Shown in pieces: positions 1 to 54,159 of a stretch of 64,000 bases of DNA. The position numbers and the translations under genes were made by a program. Source of the DNA: Protula sp. h YS-2021. Its lineage: Eukaryota > Annelida > Polychaeta > Sabellida > Serpulidae. The notes under the pieces are model-generated. The model saw only the letters and a list, made by a program, of their open reading frames with translations, did no database searches and was not told the origin of the DNA. Position 1 is the first letter of the stretch. Each line of letters starts with the position of its first letter. The stretch spans positions 77,425,275-77,489,274 of the forward strand of contig OX457026.1 of NCBI GenBank assembly GCA_949752745.1. The letters run 5' to 3'.

Positions 1-2666
1 ATGCTTGCATTTGGTGAAGGTATATATCTCTAAGTCTTTAAAGTAAAATATTACCAAAACAATATAAATATACATTTTGTAGTTGTTTACCCTTTACGTC
101 GTGGTGAAAGGTATCGATGACAAAACGGTTATTGTTGAATGCCTATCAGTTGCAAATCGAACTTTGGAATTTTGAAAAAAGTAAGATACCAAAAGAAATT
201 GAGAGTTTCTGACACCCCGTCATACATACACATCGGAAATATACCTGCAAGAACACGGTGAAATCCCGCATATTAAACATTTTTGTCACTTATAAGTAAC
301 GGGTTTAAAGCCATTTTGGGGAGTCCCAAAGTTTATATGTATGGTAGGAACGTGACATGCTGATCAGATATGCGTTCCACACATATATATATGCATTGGG
401 CGAATTCTGTTCTTCCGCTATTTTCAATAAATCAGTTCGACAAAGATCTAAGCGGATAACTTTGTTTCGTTGGCATTAATTGTGCATTACATGCGTGTTG
501 CTAAAACTTGTTAAAATGTATTACATGTATATTGAAAATGCAGTCAGAAACAACAATAAATTTCAATATTTGCCTCGAAATATTTGCCTCTAGAACGTTT
601 TCGTTTGCGACGTTGTAAAGACGCCAAAATAGCAACAACTAAATCTCTTTAATATCATGGCATTGCATAACGTGCAATATCGTAGCAGATTAAAAAGGAA
701 ATCATATCTGCAATCAGAAAAAAAATTCACGATTTTATAGGTTTTTTAAATGAGTTAAGGACTTACAACCATTTTTGGAACTCATTGCTACAATGCTTCG
801 TATTGTCTGAATTTTTGTTCATCTTCATCCACGTTTCTTTCGTTTACGTTAGAAAACTTGAGCTGGCCAAATGTCTTCGAGCTGGCAATGCTGTTTCTCC
901 ACTTTATATCCCTATGTGACAATGCTACTTCAGGATGTAATCTGGAATGCCTCTTGACTAGTGGTCAGTGTATACAGCTGCTCTTGGAGACGTGCTGCCC
1001 GTTGTGTCTAGCACTGTGTTCGGTTTTGCAGTCTGAAGAGAAATAAAAGACCATTTTAACTAAAAAGGTTGTGTCTTTTGCATAATGTTGTCGGATCTTT
1101 CTGTAATGCTCAATAATAGAGTTTACTTCTTCAACTTTGTTAAATCCTTAATTTCTCTCACTGAAGACTCTGAATCCTTCACTCAGTTGTCTAGGGTTGA
1201 ATTGACAAGCTTAACACATTCGACAGCACTTGGAAACCTGTCAAGGCAATCTCTGCTATGTATCCAAGGTCCGTATCTGATATGGAACCTTGATCCCTGG
1301 CGGAACCGCCGTGCTTTGGATACAATGTTGTGATCTCCTAATCTTATTACATTTTTGGAATATACACGATGTCTTCAGGTGTTTTACTAACATGCTGTAC
1401 TGCAGACCTGATTCTTTTTCGAGCAAGCGTAGCGTGTTACCTTACTCAGGGTGCCGCATGCGTCCTAGAATTGCCTTAGCTATCTTTCTATCTCCTTAAG
1501 TGCGTTTGTGTATGTTCTGTGTAATCAGCATGTCGCCTCTTGGTTTCATGCCAATGTGGTAATGATTCCAAGGAGGTGTTTGGAAAAGAGTACTCCTTTA
1601 GCGTTTTCGGACACGTGGTACTAGGGTTGACTGTCGCAGCCTCCCTCCTTCCTCATCTGCTGGGAGGGTTTTTGAAAAAAAACTTGCGGCTGAAGCTACG
1701 ATGTTTAATATTCTAAGCGTTAATCTACAGAATGCCATTTACAAATTCAATGTGCAACTATTAAAATCAGAAAATAATTTTTGAACCCAATACTCCTTGT
1801 TTAGATATACGTAATTAAGTTTTGGTACCTGTGATTACATTTGTTTATATATCTCAACATTATTTTTCGATGCATCCAAGTATATTTTTTATCTCAAAAC
1901 TATATCAGATATGAATTAATATTGAGAGAAAAATTGGAAACATCAATAATTTTAAAATATTAAAATTCAAAAGTTAAATTGTAAAACAAAAATGAAACAT
2001 TTCACAGAAATCTCAATTTTAAACTTAATAATGTATTTTCTTTTTTATGTCAAAAAATTATTTACATATCAATTTTTAGGAATAAGACTTTCATTTATAT
2101 TTTTAAATTTGAAAGTGATTTTTAATTCTCAAAACTCGTCTTTGATATTATAATCAAAATATCAAAGTATATTTTTGCTATCTAAAATTAAGAAGGAAAT
2201 ATCTCTGAATGAAATAACAACTAGAATAAAATGAAGTATTTTTCGGGTCAAAATTTATGTTTTTATTTTTAATAAGTTTGACGTCTTCAAAATTTAATAT
2301 TTTACTTGAATATTGTCATCTTTAAGATTTATAAAGGTTTTTTTATTGATTTGTTCTTCTAAAACCAAATTCTTGCTAAATATAATAGAATTTTGTTATC
2401 ATTAGCAAACATAAATTAAGGTGGTTTACAATTATTGTTATCTCGAATTCTAGTGTGATATCACAAATTAGCTTTAAATGTTAAAGGGACATTCCATACT
2501 TATCCTTTCTCGATAGGAAACTAATGAAAGATTTGTTTTTGACTGATTTTAAGACGCAATATGCAGTTCTTGCTAAATGCTTACATAACTATAATCATGA
2601 CATTCTTAGAATTTTAATTTTTGTAAGTGAGTATGTTAAGCTTTATTACATACATTTGTTTACTAG
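1..2666. other. AT-rich DNA upstream of the large gene, no supported gene
   Basis: No convincing coding exon. The stretch 850-1680 is less AT-rich and, read on the minus strand, gives short protein-like pieces broken by many stops. It may be a decayed transposon or processed-gene relic, but I do not recognise a family. From 1,700 to 2,640 the sequence is low-complexity AT-rich DNA. Confidence 0.4.
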
Positions 2667-2752
2667 ATGTTTGCTGCGAAAACTGAAATGCTAATGTATG
2701 GAATAAGTGTACTGCTTTTGCTACCGACTATTTACTGTATCAACTTGGGAGG
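2667..2752 (+). CDS. candidate signal-peptide first exon, orphan
   Basis: An ATG-initiated stretch encodes a short polar N-terminus and a hydrophobic core (YGISVLLLLPTIYCI) typical of a signal peptide, and runs directly into a strong donor (GG|GTAAGT) at 2753. The phase at the donor is 2, which does not join in frame to the EGF exon at 6350 or to the acceptor at 6053. It could be an alternative first exon using an exon I have not found, the start of another gene, or chance. Confidence 0.35.
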
Positions 2753-5700
2753 GTAAGTCATAACGAAATGATATCTTACTGCATGTGGAATGCCATTTTA
2801 TATTTGCTCTAGCTTTCAGATATCTCTAATAATTTTTGATAGTTCCAATTTTAATACGACTGCCTCCTGCAATATGTGTGTTTGTCTAAAATCCAACCGC
2901 TCTTCCCATCACAATATTGGATCATTAACAATAACATAAATTATTTGTGGTATTTGGTGGGTAAACCCTTTCTTGCAACGCGTTATATTCTATCTTCATT
3001 TTGGGGTTCTAGCTTCGTTTTCCACATATTACCGTGGAACAAATGTGGTCAAGAAAATCTAGGTTTCTAATTTGTGTTGCTAACATCTGGGATTGAGGTC
3101 ATGCTCTTTTATAAATTCGCTGTATGATCACAAATTAGATGGTTCTCTGTTCTGTTCAGAATATGGCATTTTCTTTGAATTTCTTAATGAAGAAAAATAG
3201 GACTGAAACACGCAACGGAAGTCTCGAAAATCAAACAAAACCTATTGTCGATATAGCTAAATGTCTTTCTCTTGCTGCATTATACGCATATTGCATTTGA
3301 AATTTTAATCTAAAAAGGACAACATGTTCAAAATATTGATGATTCAACAAATTTATAGAGTAAATGTATAATACCCCTAATGGTATGGCTTAATGACATT
3401 AGTATTAAATAATAAGATGCGTTCTGTATGACGTGACTATGATCACAAGGTTTGCGTATTACATCATTAAATAGAGATATTAATACAAATACCACTTTAA
3501 TCACCGAAATAATATTCATTTAAGCCTTTTCTAATAAATGCTATAATTATTTGCATTTATTGGTATTATTAACAACAACAATAATATCTTGATATGTAAA
3601 TTTGCCGGTGCTTTACCATTTTTCATCACTTTGATTTATGTTCGCCAGGCCTCAAATTTAAAGGATCAAGCTGTGCCGTAGCTTGATAGTATCCATATTC
3701 AAACAATTAGTTTAAAAACATGAACAATGTGTTAAGACAAAGATCCATGAACAGACCTGCTTGCCGTAAGATGCAACTGGTAGCACCGTGACTATGAAGT
3801 AGCCTGGAGTTTTAGGCCTTAAAAAGATTTTCTTTTTTTACCCATGGCAGTGGTCGTCAAAATGTGAACAGAGCGTAAAACATTAAAAATTAAAACAATG
3901 GTCACATTAACGCCGCATAAATTAACCTGCGCATTAATTGTAAGGAAAAACTAACTTATCAAAAGTATTTCAGATCAGGAACTTTGGACGTCTTACAATT
4001 ACATGTCTGCCTGAATGTTTAGTTCTTTGGTTGTGAAATTAAAATACCAATTGATCCTGTACTTTTTTTCAAATTTCAAAGAGTTTACAATGCTATAATG
4101 TTACACACGTTATAATAGACACTCTATTGCATCAACTGTTCATACTTTTACATTTGAAAACATAATAGATGACAGATATGTATTTGTTGTTTTAGTTCTT
4201 AGCTTAAAATGTGGATTTCAAATCGCAGACGATATTGCAGTTTTCTTAGAGAGCTTTTCATTTTTCGAAAGTGTATCATGCCCTTTAGCTTTTCAAATCA
4301 TAATCTGCTAGGTGTTGCAATACAACAGCATCTATTTATTTACAGGATATAATGTTTTTGTAGGAACAATGTTTGTACGCGTGCATCAAGCAGAGAATCA
4401 TGCACCCGTAATTCTTGGGGGCGCAGAAGATGTTCAACAAGGTACTTGTAAAAGGGGTTATATGTACTGTTTCTCAAGTAATCGATGATACGATGTTTAA
4501 TTTACTTATGTGTTAATGGCTCATGTGTAAACAGATATTGGATTAGCACGGTACATCAAAGAAAGTATACTTGTGTTTTGCAGCTATCAAAAACACGGAT
4601 ATCATTTAGTGCCCAAACAAAACTTTTGACGTCAGATTAATCTCCTCCTAGTGTGAAAATGAAACAAATTAAGCTATGTGATTGTTTAATTTTACATTTC
4701 TGCATAAATATAAACTGATGAACTGCAAATATACATTTATTTCACTCTTCTCTTTTACGAACATTGCAAATTTTTTTTTTGCAATGTGTTTCTTCTGCCG
4801 ATTTCTTCGTTGCCGTCATTGCCGTTGTCCTTTATGTTACTTAATAGGTATATATGCATTCACCCAAAATAAACAAGTCCCCACCGGCGTGCAAACACAA
4901 GATTTCAAGACATTTCGAGGTCTGACTAAGTCCCCTGGCCGCTTGAAATCATAGGAAATTAATTTTCGACGAAGTCTGTACGTCCAATTTTTCGGCCGAC
5001 AGTAAAACCTATACTGAAGTGCACAACTACAACCTTTATTCTATGCATGTGCAAGAATTAAATGAAATCCCTTCAGTAGTTCTTGAGGTCCGTCGCGGAA
5101 ACGACACCCTATGCCAAATGTTCATGGACAGACGGAAAGACCGACAGGCAGACGGACAGACGCACAGACTGACGGACCCCAATTCAATAGTTCTCCGCTT
5201 GGCGGGGAACTAATAAACGAACCAGTACAGAAATAAATGAACCAATAAACAAATTCACTTTTTCTTTTTTCTTTTTAAAAACATGTTCAAAGTACTAAGT
5301 AAACATTCACACCGCACAAATCATGCTACAGCCGAGTCTTTACAAACACACATCACACAAGTCATCAGGTACACTGATAAATTGGCGTTCTTTATTTGCA
5401 CAATGCAAATCGAATGCGGTTAATTTATTATCACACTCAACAGAATACACACAATACCTGCACGTTCTGGCGAATAACGCCATGAGTTACACTGATAAAT
5501 TCATGAGGTTTTTATTTGCATAAAGCAAATCAAATGTGGTTAAATTTATTGTGCTGCTTTTTCACACTCAACAGAATTACGCACTATTTCTGCATGTTCT
5601 ATCGAAAAGCGTTTTAGTTTTGCACATGGCTTGGAGCTAAGGGTTTGGTGATAGCGGTGGGGTGGGGAGGGGGGTTGTTGCATACTGCTGTTTAATTGCG

Positions 5701-6061
5701 AAGTTAATAGCAAAGCCACGTTCCATTTTAGAAAGGTTTCAAAGTCGTTAAAATTGTTTCTTCAAGAATTGGCTTGTCTGTAGAGGGAAATCAAATGCCA
5801 CTAAAAAGTTTTAAAAGAGCTACTCGAAGAAAGACAGTGATGCATCTTTGGCAAAGCGCTTTCCATATTATTATTGTTATATAGTAATAACAACAATATA
5901 ATAAGAATTGTAGCAGTAGTAATAGCAATAGTAGTAGCAGTAGGAGTTTATTCACATTGTTATTTATAAAATTGTTATTTTTATAAACCAAAGGTGATAT
6001 ATCTTATCACGTATCTTCATCATTTCATTTTAAAGGTACTTCTCTTCACCAGTTTGTTGCG
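2753..6061. other. non-coding stretch before first exon
   Basis: AT-rich DNA with no coding exon I can support. It contains an interspersed-repeat relic near 5,040-5,215, a G-rich run near 5,650 and a degenerate GTA/AAT trinucleotide stretch at about 5,870-5,950. Confidence 0.4.
4830..5215 (+). repeat. interspersed non-autonomous repeat relic
   Basis: The segment is more GC-rich than its surroundings and ends in a run of CAGACGGA/GACGGAC-type words followed by a small CCGCTTGGCGGGG palindrome. A phrase of the type AAATCCCTTCAGTAGTTCTTG precedes the GACGGAC run. This looks like the 3' half of a SINE- or MITE-like repeat widespread in bivalve genomes; the family name is not known to me. Confidence 0.4.
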
Positions 6062-47011
<40,950 letters not shown>

Positions 47012-47999
47012 GCCTAATGAAGTGAGTCCCCATCTGCACTAGAGGCTCATTTTAATCGACACCGCTCAAAGAGCTTTATTATAACGACATCGGTTATAAA
47101 GACATAACACTGGTAGCAACATAACGTTGTAGTCCCAATTTAAGCTTTTCAATGTTTAAAATATCGATTACATGAACATATCGGATACAATGACATATCC
47201 GATAAAAACACAGCTGATGCTATGTCATTGTGGCTCGATTTTGCTATTTATATCAAAACCTGAACAGTTTAAATCTGCTTTATTGAAAACTATCGGTAAT
47301 TCTGGAAATATGTGTTGATTAATAATTAGTTTGTATGTTGAAAGCGAAATAATATTGTGTTATATGTATAAATATATCAGTTTTCGCTAATTATTCATGA
47401 AGTTTGCTGATATTTATATTTTTCACTGCTGTTTCTGCATTGTTTGTAATAAAAGTGATTGTGCGATACGTTTCATTGCGTGTGAAAATACTTTTATAAT
47501 TGAAGAGAATTCAAATCAATTCTTTCTCCATTCTTTTTCCACTCAAACCAGCGATTGTCCGCCGAAAGGAAAACATGAGTTTATCAGGAAATTTACATAT
47601 GCCCCTTGATATGAAAATATACATATGCTTGTATGGATTTGAGGCTTAAGCGAGATGCTGAAAACAGACACCTTGAGGACACTGAAAAATTTAACTTGTT
47701 GGTTGTTGTGAAAATGTGAAAAAAAACAGCCTAAAAACCAAACTACTGACAAATGTGAGCAGTACTTTGCACAGAAAAGTTTGAACACAGTGACATGGAA
47801 TGAACAAATGATTTACAATGGCTGGACACAAACGAAACCCGACATGTCGGTCAGCATAGAGTTAGTACTGGCGATGTATAATCTAATGTCTGACACTCAG
47901 ATACACATTTCCATAATATTTAAAAATCATTTGATGAAACATTGCAAAGCTTTGACATTTTTAAAATGCCCCATGTGATGATTAGCTAACCAGTAGTGT
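47012..47999. other. unannotated stretch between host gene and repeat block
   Basis: No exon with a TPP linker found. An acceptor-like tract ending 47,550 is followed by a short frame that stops soon, which I do not accept as an exon. AATAAA occurs near 47,448. Confidence 0.4.
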
Positions 48000-48025
48000 A
48001 AAAGTGGGGGTTTAAAAACAGGAAG

Positions 48026-48246
48026 TGACGTCATAATGACGTAACGTGGTGTTTTGAAAGCCCCATGGGGTTTTTAAAACAGTGACGTCATATTGACGTC
48101 ATATTGACGTCATATTGACGTCATATGGTTACCATATGGCTATCATATGGTTACCATATGGTTACCATATGGTTATCATATGGACGTCATAATGACGCCA
48201 CGTGATGTTTTGATAGCCCCATGGGGTTTTTAAAACAGTGACGTCA
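48026..48246. repeat. array of TGACGTCA palindromes and ATATGG words
   Basis: Perfect TGACGTCA at 48,026, 48,083, 48,094, 48,105, 48,116 and 48,239, four of them at an 11-bp step, with ACCATATGGT-type palindromes between. A direct repeat (GCCCCATGGGGTTTTTAAAACAG) occurs at about 48,059 and 48,216. TGACGTCA is the CREB/ATF site. Confidence 0.9.
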
Positions 48247-48364
48247 TTTTGACGTGATCTAGACGTGTTATGGAGGTGATATGGAGGTGATATGGAGGTC
48301 ATATGAATGTCATATGAACGTCATATGAACGTCATATGAACGTCATAATGACGTAATATGGAGA

Positions 48365-48660
48365 GTGGGCGGCCATTCAAACGGGCGCCCATTCAAACAA
48401 CCATTCAAACGGGCAACCATTCAAACGACCAGTCAAACGGGCAGCCAGACAAAATGGCACCCGGACAAAATGGTGCCCGGACAAAATGACACCCGAGCAC
48501 TTGAGCACCCGAGTACCCGAGCACTTGAGCACCCGAGCACTCGAGCACTTGTGCACTTGATCACTTGAGCACTCGAGCACCCGAGCACTCGAGCACCCGA
48601 GCACTTGAGCACTTGAGCACCCGAGCACTCGAGCACCTGAGCACAGGAGCACCCGGACAG
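48365..48660. repeat. short tandem arrays (CCATTCAAACGGG, CCCGGACAAAATGG, GAGCACYYGA)
   Basis: Three nested simple arrays in a row. The last is a near-perfect 10-bp tandem, GAGCAC(C/T)(C/T)GA, about 17 copies from 48,490 to 48,645. The ORFs over it are repeat artefacts. Confidence 0.9.
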
Positions 48661-48809
48661 CAAAGGGTTCATAGAGACATGGTTAGAGCTGGCCTGCTGT
48701 GTATTTTGACCCATCAATGACGTCACACAGAATTGCAAAGATTGACTTAAGCCTGCATAGAGTGCCCCGGGAGGACGGTGAGTCGTTGAGCCAGTGGCCT
48801 AAAAGTGGG

Positions 48810-48968
48810 CCCCCCCCCGCCCAGCTACCTAGTGAGCCCCCCCCCCCGGCCCAGCAATCTTTCAGCATACACTGTATCTATATGGGTGAGCTAGTCGACA
48901 GACCCCCCCCCCCCGCCCAGCTACCTAGTGAGCCCCCCCCCCCCCCGCCCAGCTACCTAGTGAGCCCC
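48810..48968. repeat. C-tract repeat: CCCAGCTACCTAGTGAGCCCC copies
   Basis: Three copies of a unit made of a C8-C12 tract plus GCCCAGCTACCTAGTGAG. The same unit recurs at 52,615-52,665 in front of the acidic-protein promoter. Confidence 0.85.
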
Positions 48969-49079
48969 GCCCATGATGGTTTTAGCCGCTGACTCACGGC
49001 TCACCGCCGCATGCCACTGTATGTATACAAGCAATGGCCACTATTTTTTTTTAGCTTTCTCTCTCCAAACACACGCCAG

Positions 49080-51350
<2,271 letters not shown>

Positions 51351-51525
51351 TATAAATCAATGATTTCTAGACCCCTTTTTTTTAGCATTTCCTACACTCT
51401 CATGCATACACATACATACTAACACCATGACACGATGAGTGTTCATTTCTTAATAATGGGAGGCCGCTAAAAAGCAGCCGTGGAGGAATTTTCTTCGGTC
51501 AGCCGTTGCTTCCCCCGCCATCGCT

Positions 51526-52452
51526 TCACGTGTGGTCGCTTCCCCTGCCGCCGCTTCCCCTGCCTCTACCTCTAGCGCCGCCGCTACCTCTGCCTCTGCC
51601 GCTGCCGTCATCCTCCCTGCAGCCGACCTTCCTCCTATGCGCCGCTATCGTGGACTTGTTTGACTTGAAACCATTGCCGTAAACTTCACAAAAATGATAA
51701 TCGGACTGTTGAGCTATTTTACATTCCTGTTCCTGAACTCGCATATTTTTAGTTCCTGCCGGAATTCCAAAAAGGCAGAACTCACAGTACTGCACTGCAT
51801 TGCCCGTATCCAAGATTTCGACAACCTCCTGAAGTGTTGACTCTTTGCTAGAGCCATCCTCCAGTTTCAAGTCAACCAGTTCCACGGTGCGGTTCAAATC
51901 GGAAGGTGACTGCATAAGGCTGAAGTCCACCTGCGTGATGTCCGTTATACTGGCGACAGCGGCTGCTAGCTCTTCCTCAGGAGCTGGTGTCACTGTCTCC
52001 GGCTTGGTAACTGTGGCGCTAGGAAGACATCGCCGTTTCACTACAACTTCTTCCGCCGGAACCTTCAAGACAGTGACATCAGCTACCGTTGGAATCGCTA
52101 TCGGCAGAGTCGTCAGCGTCGACGCCGTGGTTTCAGCAGGAGTCGCCTTGACAGGGGTCGCCGCCGTCGTAGTTGTCGCTGCTGTGGTCCTGGCTGGCCC
52201 TTCTTCCTCGCAGGGCGGCGGGTCCTGGCTCCTGTCGAGCAACTTCTCCCTCCGGCGCTTGTATCCTTCCTCCGCCGCCCTGCCAAACCGGTTGAACTGT
52301 TCTTCAGGTCTGTTCCTGAGAAAATTCCTCCACTTTCGAAATTGAAACGTTTGGTATTCTATATAGATCTCTTCCCAGAGATCTATATCCTTCTCTGATA
52401 AGTAGTATCGAGCCCGAAGCTCTGGCGAAAAGAATTCGTCTTTGTATTGCAT
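51526..52452 (-). CDS. Polinton-encoded RGG-tailed, Cys/His protein
   Basis: About 308 residues from the first ATG (52,452); the frame extends upstream only to a TTG. The N-terminal 80 residues are charged and probably helical (YLSEKDIDLWEEIY). The middle is Thr/Ala/Pro-rich and low complexity. Near residue 225 is a Cys/His cluster (YCEFCLFG...YHFCEVYGNG...HRRKVGC) like an atypical zinc finger, followed by a Gly/Arg-rich RGRG tail as in nucleic-acid-binding proteins. It diverges from the acidic protein gene. TATA-like CTATATAATAG lies about 60 bp upstream. Function unknown; a DNA- or RNA-binding regulator is the likely guess. Confidence 0.7.
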   Translation of the reverse strand: MQYKDEFFSPELRARYYLSEKDIDLWEEIYIEYQTFQFRKWRNFLRNRPEEQFNRFGRAAEEGYKRRREKLLDRSQDPPPCEEEGPARTTAATTTTAATPVKATPAETTASTLTTLPIAIPTVADVTVLKVPAEEVVVKRRCLPSATVTKPETVTPAPEEELAAAVASITDITQVDFSLMQSPSDLNRTVELVDLKLEDGSSKESTLQEVVEILDTGNAVQYCEFCLFGIPAGTKNMRVQEQECKIAQQSDYHFCEVYGNGFKSNKSTIAAHRRKVGCREDDGSGRGRGSGGARGRGRGSGGRGSDHT

Positions 52453-52511
52453 TTTTTGTTGTTGCTCCTTCAATGATCAAAAGCAGACTGACTGCACACA
52501 GTGCGAGGCTG

Positions 52512-52522
52512 CTATTATATAG
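52512..52522 (-). promoter_or_regulatory. TATA box for the RGG-tailed protein
   Basis: CTATATAATAG on the minus strand, about 60 bp upstream of the ATG at 52,452. Confidence 0.6.
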
Positions 52523-52699
52523 GACCCCCCCCCCAGAGGCAGAAGCAGACCGCATATAGTAGGGACCCCCCCCCCGGGTACTCTGTGAGGACCCCCCCGT
52601 ACTCTGTGAGGACCCCCCCCCCCCCGCCCAGCTACCTAGTGAGCCCCCCCCCCCCCCAGCTACTTTTTACGCCGCTGGCTTACGGCTCACCGTCAGTAG

Positions 52700-52709
52700 T
52701 ATAAAAAGG
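52700..52709 (+). promoter_or_regulatory. TATA box for the acidic protein
   Basis: TATAAAAAGG on the plus strand, about 42 bp before ATG 52,751. With 52,512 it forms a divergent promoter separated by C-tracts. Confidence 0.7.
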
Positions 52710-52750
52710 TCGGGTCGACACCACTCTAATCATTGCATTGCCAAACCATC

Positions 52751-53215
52751 ATGGAGACGTCTCGAAACGCAGCAACGGCTAGCAACATGGAAATTGATAG
52801 CCTTTTTAGCAATGAAACAATGGCTTTTACAGATGCAGTTTTAACTGCAGAGGAGACTGCTGCCTTCCTAAGTACACTAACAGAAGCTGAAAAAGCCTTG
52901 GAGGAAGCATTAGGGGCTCCGTCAGCCGTGTCTACAGTACAGCAAACTAAGCCTGAAGAAGTACAGCCAGTACAGCAAGCAATGCCCGATCCCGAGGGAT
53001 CTGACTACCCGTTCTGGGTTGCCAATGCGCTTGTAAATGGTAGCGCCAAACCACTTAGTACAAAGTTACAGGCTCATCTAGAGCATCTTGAGGAGGAAGA
53101 AGTGGTCATGTCAAGCGATGACGACGGTGACGACGACAATGACGACAATGACGACAATGACAACAATGACGACAGCGACGACGATGAAAAGCAGCTCAAA
53201 TCTAATTCGAATTGA
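52751..53215 (+). CDS. acidic Asp-tailed protein
   Basis: 154 residues from ATG 52,751; the upstream in-frame TTG is not needed. The N-terminal half has a helical Glu/Ala-rich stretch (TAEETAAFLSTLTEAEKALEEAL), the middle is Pro/Gln-rich, and the last 50 residues are dominated by Asp (DDDGDDDNDDND). The composition suggests a transactivator or histone/DNA-mimic protein. No LxCxE motif. It ends in a frame that the next ORF overlaps by four bases in another frame. Confidence 0.65.
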   Translation: METSRNAATASNMEIDSLFSNETMAFTDAVLTAEETAAFLSTLTEAEKALEEALGAPSAVSTVQQTKPEEVQPVQQAMPDPEGSDYPFWVANALVNGSAKPLSTKLQAHLEHLEEEEVVMSSDDDGDDDNDDNDDNDNNDDSDDDEKQLKSNSN

Positions 53216-53814
53216 GCAAAAGTATTCCTGTTACTGAAGAAGACGTCACGCTGTTGAAACGGAACTTTCAAGCAGTGATTCCTCTGATAGATTGCAACAT
53301 TTTATGGTGCTTATGTGAAGAAGGCTTTTTCGACCAACACACATACATATACCTAACGGAAGAAGTGAACACTGTCATTCAGCTTATCTACATGCTAGAA
53401 GGAAACATAGAGCATGTTCCCGCGTCAGAGCCACAGTTCTCCGAAGCCATGACCCGACGTTTCGTTCAACTTATTAGAAGTCTTCATGAGGAACTTTTTA
53501 AGACATTATGTCTACCGGCGCCAAAGTGTGTTGACGAGGATCGCGATTCCAAATGTGCAAAGGTTATGCTACATGGCTTCAAGTACCTCGAAGAACGTAT
53601 TAAGGTGTACGAGATGATGGCCTACCTCTATGAAAAAGGATATTTCACCATGTCAATGCTCTTCCAATGGATAATTGGAAGTCGCAAACGAGGAGATTTT
53701 TTAGTGATCGTCATGAGACAATCTCTAACAGACGGTTTACCAACAGCCTTTCTGGATGGTTTCAACGAGATCACTCCGCGATTTTGCAAACATCTCATGA
53801 AAACACACATGTAA
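53206..53814 (+). CDS. possible death-fold (CARD-like) protein, start unclear
   Basis: An open frame of 200 residues with no ATG before residue about 61; the frame opens after TAA at 53,203 and first meets a TTG at 53,212. Two segments have the spacing of CARD/death-fold helices: LLKRNFQAVIPLID...LCEEGFF near the start and MMAYLYEKGYFT...RGDFLVIVMRQ...AFLDGFNE at the end. CARDs often show a L..L...G.(L/F)T word and a terminal AF..AL. If real, this would be an apoptosis or inflammasome modulator captured by the element. The start may be non-AUG, produced by -1 frameshifting from the acidic ORF, by splicing, or lost by mutation. Confidence 0.45.
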   Translation, partial: FELSKSIPVTEEDVTLLKRNFQAVIPLIDCNILWCLCEEGFFDQHTYIYLTEEVNTVIQLIYMLEGNIEHVPASEPQFSEAMTRRFVQLIRSLHEELFKTLCLPAPKCVDEDRDSKCAKVMLHGFKYLEERIKVYEMMAYLYEKGYFTMSMLFQWIIGSRKRGDFLVIVMRQSLTDGLPTAFLDGFNEITPRFCKHLMKTHM

Positions 53815-53820
53815 TGTCCA

Positions 53821-53829
53821 TATAAAAGG
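53821..53829 (+). promoter_or_regulatory. TATA box for the PC4-like gene
   Basis: TATAAAAGG, 48 bp upstream of the GCAGCCATGG start at 53,869. Confidence 0.7.
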
Positions 53830-53868
53830 AGTGAGGTGTCAAGTGCAGTCATCATTCGACGCGCAGCC

Positions 53869-54159
53869 ATGGAGAAGACAAGCAGCTTTAAAATTAGTGC
53901 AAACTTAACAATTACTGTGGAGCATGGACAATTTGGATTATCTATTCGAATCAAACGTGGAGAGAGATGGCTTGCTTTATCACCATCCTTGTGGAAGATT
54001 GTGTGTCTGAACTTACCAAGATTACGTGACATTGGCTTCAAACTGTACTTAACGCAAACGAAATGGCTTGAAGTCATTTCATACTTGGACATGCGCTATG
54101 TGAGTTTTGTGCAAGCATCACTGTTGACGGGAAAGAATACAAGTTTTACATCAACATGA
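53869..54159 (+). CDS. PC4-like ssDNA-binding protein
   Basis: Starts at GCAGCCATGGAG, an optimal Kozak context, with a TATA box upstream. The segment HGQFGLSIRIKRGERWLALSP followed by LWKIV matches the PC4/p15 core (V.IR....G....KKGI.L....W..L). PC4 proteins bind single-stranded DNA and aid transcription or replication. The last 30 residues look wrong for the fold, and the next frame continues a plausible PC4-like strand (ITVDGKEYKFYI) upstream of its ATG, so a -1 frame change near 54,095 may separate two halves of one protein. Confidence 0.55.
   Translation: MEKTSSFKISANLTITVEHGQFGLSIRIKRGERWLALSPSLWKIVCLNLPRLRDIGFKLYLTQTKWLEVISYLDMRYVSFVQASLLTGKNTSFTST

Noticed and set aside
850..1680. 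Coding-like relic on the minus strand
   Set aside because: Many stops and no recognised motif; not enough to name a family.
47550..47660. Possible terminal exon after exon 53
   Set aside because: A good acceptor is present, but the frame stops quickly and lacks any repeat motif.
48090..48250. CRISPR-like array
   Set aside because: Spacers are not unique and the sequence is eukaryotic; it is a tandem palindrome array.
48377..48738. Long ORFs over the GAGCAC decamer array
   Set aside because: Produced by the tandem repeat; translations are simple repeats of SSARVLECSS type.
51845..52345. 166-codon plus-strand ORF
   Set aside because: Antisense shadow of the minus-strand RGG-tailed protein, which has the TATA box and Cys/His motif.
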